Assembly (NCBI GenBank): GCA_050084515.1
Contig: CM114273.1
Location: 27,590,001-27,654,000, forward strand
Source of the DNA: Blasia pusilla
Taxonomy: Eukaryota; Marchantiophyta; Marchantiopsida; Blasiales
Length of the DNA stretch: 64,000 nucleotides
Reading direction: 5' to 3'
Made by a program: the position numbers and the translations under genes. Shown piece by piece: positions 12,142-21,130 of the stretch (within the stretch, counting starts at the first letter, position 1; the number at the start of each line of letters is the position of its first letter). The notes under the pieces are model-generated. The model made no database searches. It was given only the letters and a program-made list of their open reading frames with translations, and was not told the origin of the DNA.

Positions 12142-12573
12142 TCATATCCTTGGCTGAGAAGGGGAGAGAGACCCATGGGGAATCAGGGAGCGCGGAAAGG
12201 AGCTTCGCCCCTAGAAGACCCAACAATCTAGTTCTTACTGAAGACCATCTGCTAGCTCTAGCGATCCCCGTAAGACAATGGATGCTTGAAGACAACAAAA
12301 GATTTGCTGCATTGGTGCTAGAGAAAATAGACCAACTAATTAGAATTTATCAAAGAACCAGTCGCTGAACGGTGCTTCGTCCATGAACGATAGTTGTACT
12401 TGGTGAAAACCCGGTACTTCTGTTTATGGGAGGAAAACCTAGCAGGAAGATTAGGAGCACCAGGCACACTCCTGTAGATGTAGAAAGAAGAAGTTGTTAA
12501 CCTCCCTCCATGGACCCTTACCCTGTCGCCACAGTGGGGGTGAACAAAAGTTGCCAAATCCCACAGGAGACTT

Positions 12574-13195
12574 ATGGAAGGCTCTCGGCCCTCTTCGCGA
12601 GATCAGCGAGCCGATCGGCGCAGTAAGCAGCAGGAAGAGCAACCGGCTTGGAGACCGCCTGGGTTGTCTCCCGGTCTTTGTCCTTGTCCGAAGCCAAAGA
12701 TCAAGAAGAAAGACAGGGACAAAGTCTCCACTACGTCCCCTGCCAATTTGCAGTCGGACGAAGAGTCGTCCTGGGACCCCTTTGAGGAGCCAATCAAAGC
12801 ACCTCAGGCGGAACCGTTACCTCCTCCCTCTCAAGCATCAAGCCTCGGAGCCAGCAGGAGAGCGGTTCCCATGGCCAACACTCGAAAAACTCTGCTAAGG
12901 TACCCCACCTTTGCTGGGGGACGGCGAGACGATGTGGATAACTTTGTGCTTGAATTCACCCATGTTGCAAAAGCCAATGGGGAAGGTGCAGAGGAGGATT
13001 TGTTACGAGTCTTTCCTGGCCTGCTCAAGAAGCGAGCAAGCCAGTGGTACGAAGGTCTCGGAGCGGACGTCACGAAAACCTGGAAAAGGGTCTTGGAATC
13101 CTTCCTACATGGGTTCTGCGACCTGGAGTTCGAGGACAGGCTTCTTACAAAGCTTCGCGACCTGAAACGAAGAAAGAAGGAGATCCTCCGGAGAA
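12574..13195 (+). CDS. Retrotransposon gag (N-terminal part, truncated)
   Basis: The frame opens at ATG 12574. A charged, proline-rich leader (residues 1-110) has KKKDRDK and ESSWDPFEEP. It is followed by the start of a retrotrans_gag capsid domain: YPTFAGGRRDDVDNFVLEF, then a KRASQWYEGL helix and TWKRVLESFLHGF. This is the usual order in Ty3/gypsy gag. The reading frame runs into MULE sequence at about 13190, so the zinc knuckle is lost. The product, if any, is a structural capsid fragment. No host role is implied. Confidence 0.75.
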
Positions 13196-13616
13196 GGTGG
13201 ATGATCTCAATCCATTATTTTTGTTTGAGTCTAGAAATGGGTGAAGAGAAACAGAATGTGTAGGCCAACGGTGGAGAGACCAAAGCGAATTGCATCAGCT
13301 CAGGAGGCAAAAATGGAGATCATCGCCATGAAAGATGTCTTGAGTGGCAATGGAATAGGAAGGATGTATTGGGTCAGGAACAACACTATAAATTCAAGTG
13401 TCACAAGGGTGTATGTGGTGCACATCTGTTGCTTTCCCACATGTTCATGTGATGACTTTGTCCAAAGAGAGACAAGTGGCAAAAGGTATTTCCCTTGTAA
13501 GCACATGTAGTATGTGTTGCTGGTAGTTTTAAGAGAGTCGGAGGTAGGAGTAGGAATCCACCAACCAATTCTGTCCCTCAAAGAAGTGCGAAGTATTTTA
13601 AACAAACCACTTTGAG

Positions 13617-14023
13617 GATGCAAAATGAGGTTTTAGATTGTACTTTTATTTTTCCTCAACCTTCACTTTGAGCTTGAACTCTATTCAGCCCGGGGCAAAT
13701 GATAGATTTTTTCTGGACCTTGGATGGAAAAAGTGATTGGTTCCACACTTATGATTCCACTGATTTTTCAGTTTTCTAAATTTTGTGCAATTTGCAACTC
13801 GTCGGACTCAGAGGGGTTGCCAAAATATGGAAGAGGAAAAAACTGTGGGAGTGCTTGATATATGAACAAAAAAGTGCAAAAAAATTAAAACAAAAAGTTT
13901 CCTCTCTTCAACCCAACGGAAACTCTCTTCACAAAAAAGTATCTATTTTGGTTGAAGGTAGTTTCCTCTCTCCTCTCTTCCTCTCTTCCTCTCCTCTTAC
14001 CGCACCCCCTCTTACCGCACCTC
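13617..14023. other. MULE-A right subterminal region and end
   Basis: This 3' part after the SWIM exon holds one more CAACTCGTCGGACTCAG.. half-palindrome at 13794-13822 and ends in a CTCTCTTCCT-type pyrimidine tract with 'cttaccgcacc' twice. Copy B ends identically at 49108. No gene is seen. Confidence 0.7.
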
Positions 14024-14403
14024 CATTGCGAAACTCCTAGTACTTCGGAGTGAATCGGTCGCCAATCAACACCTTGAACTTCTCCCAACTCATAGCTCTT
14101 CCACAGCCTATATGTTCTTTGCGATGAGAAATCTACCACTCAAGTGCATGATCCTTTAATTAGGAACGTGACCGCCACGATCACCTTGTTCTGCTCCTCT
14201 GCCCTTTGGGCCTCAAAGTAAAGTTCTAGCTCCGTTAGGAACTCGTTCACTTTTTGAAACCGCATCATCCCTATGAATGGCGTCGGAAAATTTGTCTTAC
14301 CAAGCTTCTTTCCAGAGCGAGAAGCTCTATCTAACTCAAGCTCAACAATACGCTTACTCTGCGGGGTCATCTGCTCAATCATCAACTTCAACAAGTCCAT
14401 CAT
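14024..14403 (-). pseudogene. Gag fragment of the reverse gypsy element
   Basis: The minus-strand frame 14403-14140 reads MMDLLKLMIEQM.. and reaches FQKVNEFLTELELYFEAQ, followed by AVTFLIKG. This is the start of a Ty3/gypsy capsid domain (the loop that precedes 'A..W'). A stop or frameshift follows. In another frame the next bases read SWEKFKVLIGDRFTPKY, the normal continuation of that domain. The reading then ends at the MULE-A boundary. The fragment is not functional. Confidence 0.7.
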
Positions 14404-14750
14404 CTAGATATAGAGGGCTGGGTCACTTGAATTTGGAACTTAAGGCCCCACAAAAAGATTCGCGTATAGGACATCCATGTTTGGGACTCAGCACTTTGGG
14501 AGTTGCTATCTCCTCCTCTAGCTCGCGGCTAGTCATTAGTTCATCTCTCGGTTTTTTTGCTTGACTTGCTGCTTCCTTGGTTCTATGCCCTTAGTCGCTA
14601 TTCTCGAGTCCTTGCCTTCGTAGATCTCCTCCGTGTTTCTTCATTCCTCTCCAAGCGTCTAGGTCTCCCTACTACCTTGAGTTCTTCTCAAACGTCCCAA
14701 TCTCCCATGACCCCAAGTTCACGCTCACCAACGATTAGCTCTGATATCAC

Positions 14751-15765
14751 ACGTCATGCGCCTACTCTCCTTGAGCTTCAATATTTAGTGTTGCAGAATC
14801 TATCGGGCGTTCAGTCGGACATGCTCTCACTGTTGATCTGCACCCAAACATGCTCTCACATTAGTCGGGTTTGGGTCAATCAGTGCTCCAACTCACCAAG
14901 CTCTCGACTCAGCCTCTCATGAAGTTCAACATTCCTAGTTTATCGCTTTACAATAGCAGCAAGTCTCTCAAGACTTGGGAGAGACTTTCTGGTTAGTCCA
15001 AGGATCTCAAACGGCGTTTGTATGCCTGACGGTCCCAACTATCCAATGGACCTCAAATAAGTCCCTAATCAAGACTCATTAAAATGAATCATGGGTTGGA
15101 ATCCAAGTGTGGCGTTCGAAATCCACTCCCTTGGACCAGGTTTGGGTTCCGAATCCCAACATCAAACTCCCGCTCCATTCCGTCCCCTTGAGCTGCCCCA
15201 TGGCACCCCAAAGTCGGGTTTGGGTCCCAAGCATCCTTGGAGACACTCCCCCTTATTAGTACTTCTAGGGATCCCTGCCCTCCCATTAACTTTGGGGAAA
15301 AGACAGTCTGGCCCCTCTTTTTGGCCCTCAACCCAACTCCCCATAAAATTCATTTATGGAAGTTTTTGAGCCTCTACTCATGCATTTGCTGAGATCTTTG
15401 GTGAATTGAAATCAGCTTTGCATAAGCTTTCCAAATCTACCTTACTTGTCCCAAAAACATCTTGGGACTAAAATTTATGGTCCGAAACACAATCAAAACC
15501 CCAAATGCTAGCTACGTTCCAAATCTGGTTCTCATCTATTTGGCAACCAATCTTCCTAGACTCGACTCCTCTCAAGTCTTGATTCACGTTTGGTCCAGGT
15601 TTCCTGGTGGAGACTATAAATGAATGAAATGTACAAACTCTATTGGTGTGTTTCGTCTTTGGAAAATCTTGCAAGGGACCTCTCCAAAGCGCAACCATCC
15701 TAAGATGAGCCCGTTAAAATTCTAATGTTCCGCTTGGCGTTCGTTTGATTATGAGGGTCGCGAGA
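14751..15765 (-). repeat. 5' LTR of the reverse gypsy element
   Basis: About 1015 bp aligns along its length with the reverse complement of 867-1871 (1005 bp). Shared blocks include GCCAAGCGGAACAT near the start and the run of 'aagtctctcccaagtc'-like segments near the end. It lies directly against the older LTR fragment at 15766-16063, which it interrupts. Confidence 0.75.
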
Positions 15766-16063
15766 CCCAAGCCCTCTCCATGATAACCTATGCTCATAGG
15801 TCACCTCCTTGGCTCTTGATTGACCCATTGTAAGGGATCAAGGGCAACTTCTAAAATTGGAAAGGAAACTCTACTCCTAATAGTAACTTAATCGAAATAG
15901 TAAGGTTCTTCATATAGCTCGAAATGAGCCAAAATTAAAGAAAACTTTCTCTCTCAGGTTACCTGAGGCCTCAACATGTCATCCTCAACCTCCTAAAGTT
16001 GTCCTCCACTATCCTCAAAGGCGCTCTACAAGATCTCGTCAATCTTTCCTAAGAGCTGTGACA
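15766..16063 (-). repeat. Old LTR fragment of the DNMT-gypsy family
   Basis: The reverse complement aligns with 26792-27080 of the 5' LTR: a TGTCAC-like start, then GAGGATGACATGTTGAGGCC, then AACCTGAGAGAG, then GGTCAA..AGAGCCAAGGAGG, then CATGGAGAG. Divergence is much greater than between the two LTRs of the large element, so this is an older copy. The reverse gypsy element begins inside it at 15765. Confidence 0.75.
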
Positions 16064-18829
16064 ACCGTGTTAAAGCCAATTTCGTTAAAGATTGGGCATA
16101 AATATGATCATACGAAAGGCCATATGAAATATGGATATTTCCATTCAACTATTTCTAAATAGGAACTTGAGTTCCAATTCCCTTTGACACACATATGCTC
16201 CTCACTACCTCATGGACAAGATGACATAGAAATAGACTTTTCCATCTATGGGACAAACTTGTCGAGACATGTCCACGGATATGCCATCCCACACCTAGTC
16301 CTACACAACGCCCCTACTACGACCCTCGCCTGCGTCTCACCCACGAGCATGGTGCGGGCCTGCATAGCTTGCACACTACCACACCTTGCATAGACGAGAT
16401 ATGGGCAATTTTTCCTGAATTAAAGGTTAAAAAATACAAAATTTTCTCCCACGCGGGCAGAGCTAGCAAGATGCAAGATGTGGACGATTGGACCCACACT
16501 AACATGTCCATCCCTAGGTCACACATAAGTCTGCGGACACAGACTTTGCCCATAAGCAACCCCACTTGTGGAAGGGGCTCACGTATCACACTTGAAACGG
16601 AGCTTAAGTTTCCATATGTCACCTCCACTTCACTAGCTCCATAGATAGCCAACTTGAGATACTCCACAATAATAGCTCCCAAAATAATGGCACTAGATAT
16701 TCCAAAATACCGGCACTCAACTTCTTCAACCTCTCACAAAAGGAAAGCTACACAATATAATGGCCTTCCTTGCCCTTCATAACCTTGTCCATCAACAAGA
16801 TGCATCATAACTTCAATTCCAATAGAGTGAGAGACTCTCCTCCTCACTTCTTCATACATCTCCAATAGAATTGGTGTCAAAACTTAAGTTCCAATACCTC
16901 AAGAAGTAACTCCAGTGCCTCTCTCCTGCCCTTTCAACATTAGTGACCCTCTCAACTTTGGGAATCTATATGGTTGTAGGGAATATTTTTTGAATATTCT
17001 TCATATTAGCTTCCTCTATGACCTCATTCTCATCTTTAGACTCAATTTCTCGCATTTGTTCAAATAACAAACTCAGATTTCACCAAAACATGCAAAAAAC
17101 ACTTATACCAACCTCATTTTTGCTCCTTGCTTGATTGTTCTCTTATCCAACTTCCATTCAATTTGGTCTAGAATCAAGCAAGTCTCACTAGAAATCAACA
17201 ATAGACTGTATACGTACTTGCTTATTTTCCCATACTCAATCAGGTCACAAGTAGCGCTAATTTTCTTACTTGATATCTCAAGAGCTCCATTCTTACAAGG
17301 TAATCCTCAATTGCTCTACACATGAGCAACTCCACTAGAATTGAGAAGCTCCTTGACTTCAATTCCTTTCAAATGTGTTGCACTTCTATAGATTTCTCAA
17401 TTTTGAAATTTGACCTTAATTTCTAGCAATTCATTTGCCCCATGTACTCCCACATGGTCACGATATATTAGCTAGCTTGCATTCCCTATAAACCTACGAC
17501 ACCTCACTCATGCTTTACACTTGACATTAAATTTCAATTTCTCCTATTATTGAAAAGAAATTGGTATCTTCCTTAGATATAAAATATGAAATTAATGAAA
17601 TGCGCAATCAATTATGCTTCATCCAAGCATCCACTACATGATACACACTGCCATGGCAGCAAAAGACAATCTACAATAAACTCACAATGTGTGATCTTAA
17701 ATCAATCATAGCCCAATTTACAAGAGAAAATCTAAGCTCAATATACGTAAGTTGCCATGTAGCGCAGATTCCTATATGGGTCTAATCTAAGGAATATGAA
17801 CTCCAAGGGAGCCTCATCCAAGATATAGCCCCTAGGCACCTCTATGGATGACTTGTGTATACACGTCAACTCCATCTAGCAAGTCATAAGCGATCTAGAG
17901 TAATAAGGTACTAACTCCCTACTAGTAACTCTATTCATGGTGCTCTCACAAGAGAGTACTACGTAATGCTAACTAATCCTTGAGCTCTATAGGCCCAAGT
18001 GGCAACACCAAAGGATGAGACGATCAACCTCTCTAACGTTGTCCATCCTCATAAAGGGAAGGTTGACTTATGCTTGGAGGTCATCTCCTAAGAACATATT
18101 AGATATAACATCTCAAATTAGGGAAGTACAAGACCCCTAAGGCCTCGATACTATCTCGCCCCACGTCTCATCTACTTTGTCAACTTCAAGAGCTTATCTT
18201 AGAGAATTTGCACAAAATCAACTTTTCTGTCATTTTTTCTAAGGCCTACTCTAACACTCATCGAGCTCGTCTGCATTCGTGTGCAGGTATAGAAGCAAAG
18301 GCATGACTTATTTCAAATCCTTTTATTCTTCCATTTCGTGTTCCTCACAATATATTCTTGATGGCTCCACAGTTACACCTTGGAATTCCTCATCCTAGCT
18401 TCTCTTCAAGGTATGTTGAATTGTGTATGCAAGGAGCCCATTGATGCAAAGGATATCCACATTCTTCAATGTATACATGATGGAGAATGAATAGCGACCC
18501 ATGAGTGAGGTGGCTCATATTGGAGGATACATTGTTAAGCAAGATCAGTTACGTGTCCTACCTTCTACTACACAAAAAACATCTCATTGAAGAGTTGATC
18601 TTGTTATGTCTCGAGGTGACTTTTGTCTATTAGATCATGATTATGTGGTGGTTTTTGATTCAACACATTCTGACTCAGTGTATCAGGTTGCACATATAGA
18701 AGGTTTTGTGATTGATAAACAAGAGTCAATGAATTAAATTATGCGATAAGACATGCAACCGATGGATGCATTCTTTTTGCAGTGGATGTATTTCAGAACT
18801 TACATATGTCTTTTGATACTTTTGCAGAA
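16064..18829. other. Gene-poor stretch
   Basis: All frames are short and broken, and no conserved domain is recognisable. 16200-16620 contains several ACATGTCC/GGACATGT and 'cacataagtctgcggacaca' segments that recur at 50190-50240, 51140-51350 and 51860-51930, so part of it belongs to a dispersed repeat. 18585-18740 can be read as a frame ending in VVVFDSTHSDSVYQVAHIEG, which I do not recognise. Confidence 0.5.
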
Positions 18830-19833
18830 ACATGTGCTTACCACTCCATCAAGAATCATTACCTCGTCCCTTCTCGTAGTCTTCCTCTCTTTGTACTCAC
18901 TACTTCTTCTTGACAATATTCAAAATTATTGGCATTAATACATCAAGCCAAAGTGGTTGGAGACCACTCACTTCATCACCCTTCATCATCTTACCTACCA
19001 CCAATATTCTTGTAAGATTTTTTTTAAGCTATTAATCATACAGTTCCTAGAATTGATTTTTGTGTTGTTTTGCATTTAGTTTTTGGTTAGGAGAACTATC
19101 AAATAATTCATTTAGAAATCTTACTTGGCATGGCCATGTAACCATGCCACGTTAGATTATGTCTTTGTGTGGAAGGTCTTGTCGCAGCTTCGTGGAGAGG
19201 GTAAAGAGCAAATAGGAAATGAGCTAGCTATCTTCAAGCCCACTTCCGAGACAGGAGTGGGAGTTTCGATGCCCAAGGGCCAATCTATTCCTTAAAGTTC
19301 ACACTTTGGATTCCCTAGAAACATGTGCTTACCACTCCCTCAAGAATCATCACCTTATCCCTTCTCGTAGTCCTTCTCTCTTTGTTCTCACTACTTTTTT
19401 TTCACAATATTTAGAATTATTGGCATTGATACGCAAAGTTGAAGTGGTTGGAAACCACTCACTTCATCGCCCATTACCATCTTACCTACCGGCAATATTT
19501 TTGTCACATTTTTTTAAGCTATTAATCATACAGTTCGTAGAATTGATTTTTATGTTGTTTTGCATAAATTTTTGCATTTAGTTGTCGATAAGGAAAAAAA
19601 TCAAATAATTTATTGCGGCCACTACATATAGGTTGCGTTTTGTTTCTCGAGTGGGTCGGCTACTTAACGTGGATCAATTTTTTGCATTTCTGCTTACCGA
19701 GGATGGATCGTACCTAGGTTTGTGTGATTAATATCACCTTGGACCCCTAATAATTCCATCCCAATTCCATAAATTCACGTCCGTCCAATGCAATCCACGA
19801 CAAACTGGTTTCACACAGGTTTGTATATCAGTA

Positions 19834-20016
19834 CTAGCCGGTGCCCGTACAATGCACGGGTGAGACTAGTCCCATCCCCCTTAATTTAATTGTGAGCTCC
19901 TAACTGTTAGTTCCTCTTAAACCCGCCACATGTGAGCACGGTAAGGGCCTAAAATGCATACGTGTCATGAGGAGGAAGCCCCTCCCTGAAACCCCATACT
20001 CTTTTAATAGTATAGA
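19834..20016 (-). mobile_element. Miniature Helitron 1 (183 bp)
   Basis: On the minus strand it starts TCTATACTATTAAAAG and ends with a CCCGTGC..ACGGG hairpin followed by CTAG. The flanking bases are A on the 5' side and T on the 3' side, as expected for Helitron insertion between A and T. It has no coding capacity and is therefore non-autonomous. The 5' TCTATACTATTAAAAG and 3' CCCGTGCAT.GTACGGG signatures are typical of plant Helitrons. Confidence 0.8.
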
Positions 20017-20047
20017 TAGGAACTATTATGATTGAAGCCACTATGCA

Positions 20048-20269
20048 CTAGTAAGGTGCTTGTACGATGCACGGGGATAAAAAGTATTTGAAAATTTTTG
20101 TTAGTGTATAATTTGTGAAGGGAAAGGATTAATGATGCAACACACAAATTCAAATTTTTTTATTTGCTTGCATAAGGAGACATATATTCTTGTTGCCTAG
20201 TTGCCACGTGTCAAACAGAGAGGTGAGGTGTTTGCAAATCAAGATGGCACTCTCCCATAATAATGTAGA
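20048..20269 (-). mobile_element. Miniature Helitron 2 (222 bp)
   Basis: On the minus strand it begins TCTACATTATTATGGGAG and ends CCCCGTGCATCGTACAAG..CTTACTAG. The host bases are A and T. A further 'gcccgtgccatgcacg' hairpin directly upstream (20274-20290) hints at a third, degraded end. It lies 32 bp from Helitron 1, in the insertion that splits the tandem duplication. Confidence 0.7.
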
Positions 20270-20289
20270 TGTTGCCCGTGCCATGCACG

Positions 20290-20862
20290 TCTAGCACAGT
20301 TTCCTCAATAGAATGGCTTATAAACAGGTGTCGATGATATTTTTAAAAATTAGATAATTTGTTTTAATAGATTGATTTTCAAAATTTAGGTGTAATTTCC
20401 ACTCTTATAAATCTTAAAATAGTAAGAAAATCACCTTTAGATAATATCCATCTCCCCTAAATAATTACATTACTTCCTAAAAGTTCCAACAAAAATTATT
20501 CTTCCCCTTCCACTCTTCCTACCAAAATCACATTCACTAAAAAAATTATTTAATTTTATCACATGTGAATTAAGACACAAATTCTAAAATTTTTAATCCA
20601 AATTATTCCATTTTATTAATATTTTTAATTCTCCATTATAATATTAAATAACTTATTGATACTTAATAGTACATTTTTCTATTTTATTCAAATCTTCATG
20701 ATTTTTTCTAATTGGAATTGGTCTGATTTAAATAATAAAATTCAGACAGGTTCATTAATTGAATGCCCCCTCCCTACCCCTAAAACCTCACTCCTCGAAT
20801 ACCCCATCCCCCTCACGTGTCGTAACCCTCAAAACGCCTACGTGTTCTCAAACCCCACGGCC
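20290..20862. other. AT-rich intergenic DNA
   Basis: AT-rich sequence with short poly-A/T tracts and no ORF of interest. It is the remainder of the insertion inside the split duplication. I see no terminal repeats. Confidence 0.5.
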
Positions 20863-21130
20863 ACGTAACCATGCCACGTAAGATTATGTCTTCGAGTGGA
20901 AGGTCCTTTCGCAGCTTCGTGGAGCAAGCTATCTTCCAACCCACTTTCGCATACAGGAGTGGGAGAGTCGATCCGCAAGGGCCTTAAGTCTATTCCTTAA
21001 ATTACGGTTGGTGACACACTTTGGATCCCCGTGGCAAATTGTGTAGCTCAGCTCGATTTTTCGAATTTCTCAGGCTCGACAACTGAAAGGCATTTCTGTG
21101 CGGAGCAGTCTACTGCGACTTTTGGGAACT
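20863..21130 (+). promoter_or_regulatory. Likely promoter and 5' UTR region of the MBL-fold gene
   Basis: This is the second copy of block beta plus ~100 bp up to the ATG at 21131. No convincing TATA box is seen. It is assigned only by position: it directly precedes the first coding exon and is partly duplicated at 19130-19315. Confidence 0.35.

Larger units (their letters stand above)
10903..13190 (+). mobile_element. 5' part of an LTR retrotransposon (LTR, PBS, gag)
   Basis: The piece interrupts the MULE-A transposase. An LTR runs from TGTGATACCC (10903) to ..ATATAGCA (12113). A primer-binding site TGGCGCCGCTGCCGGGGA follows at 12124-12141, a form widely seen in plant LTR elements. A gag start follows. 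The element stops abruptly near 13190 at 'ggagaaggtgg', where MULE sequence resumes; pol and the 3' LTR are missing. The junction with short shared sequence suggests deletion after insertion. Confidence 0.8.
9171..13616 (+). pseudogene. MULE-A transposase, disrupted
   Basis: Reading starts at ATG 9171 (MDNYVKLTCGSHLAALPQSE) and reaches a stop at 9253. It continues in other frames with the same protein seen in copy B: LLPLANGQYRVYGLPLNSS near 9408, a Cys/His-rich segment (CHRWCRLQ) near 9837-9860, and the long helical core 10126-10770 (GEDLYGSWVSFDI, MGAHVYDHVEKGLKTIF). After FMADNAQPGW near 10840 the gene is cut at 10902 by an LTR-retrotransposon head. It resumes near 13192 with the C-terminal region and the SWIM finger CSCDDF..PCKH at 13448-13506. 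Frameshifts occur near 9740 and elsewhere. It cannot make a full protein. Confidence 0.7.
297..14023. mobile_element. Large Mutator-like element, copy A (left end missing)
   Basis: The block runs parallel to copy B (37741-49108) with the same gene order: a minus-strand ParB/methyltransferase gene, a divergent promoter full of palindromes, then a plus-strand transposase. The right end has the same pyrimidine-rich terminus ending in 'cttaccgcacctc' as copy B. The first ~1.3 kb of copy B (36451-37740) is absent, so the left end is truncated. Three insertions are visible against copy B: 867-1871, about 6546-7735, and 10903 to about 13190. The left flank (a gypsy pol scrap) and the right flank (an antisense gag) do not belong together, so the locus was rearranged after insertion. 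Confidence 0.75.
14024..15765 (-). mobile_element. Reverse-strand Ty3/gypsy head: LTR, PBS, gag start
   Basis: Read on the minus strand, an LTR runs from 15765 (TCTCGCGACCCTCAT, cf. TGTCGCGACCCTCAT of the solo LTR at 867) to about 14751. It is followed by TATCAGAGC at about 14735-14745, which resembles the initiator-Met tRNA primer site. A gag leader and a gag fragment at 14403-14024 follow. The element is cut at 14023 by the MULE-A end, so pol and the 3' LTR are absent. Length and sequence agree with the 867-1871 solo LTR family, though clearly diverged. Confidence 0.8.
18830..21030. repeat. Split tandem duplication upstream of the MBL gene
   Basis: Block alpha ('gaaacatgtgcttaccactcc..') occurs at 18828-19095 and 19316-19590. 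Block beta ('ccatgccacgt.agattatgtctt..') occurs at about 19130-19315 and 20863-21030. The order alpha-beta-alpha-[1.27 kb]-beta implies a tandem duplication of about 490 bp whose second copy was split by later insertions at 19590-20862. Two of those insertions are miniature Helitrons. The last beta copy ends about 100 bp before the start codon of the metallo-beta-lactamase-fold gene, so the duplicated DNA is promoter-proximal. Confidence 0.75.

Noticed and set aside
14277-14922. Plus-strand Ser-rich ORFs
   Set aside because: They are antisense to the reverse gypsy gag, primer site and LTR and have no recognisable domain.
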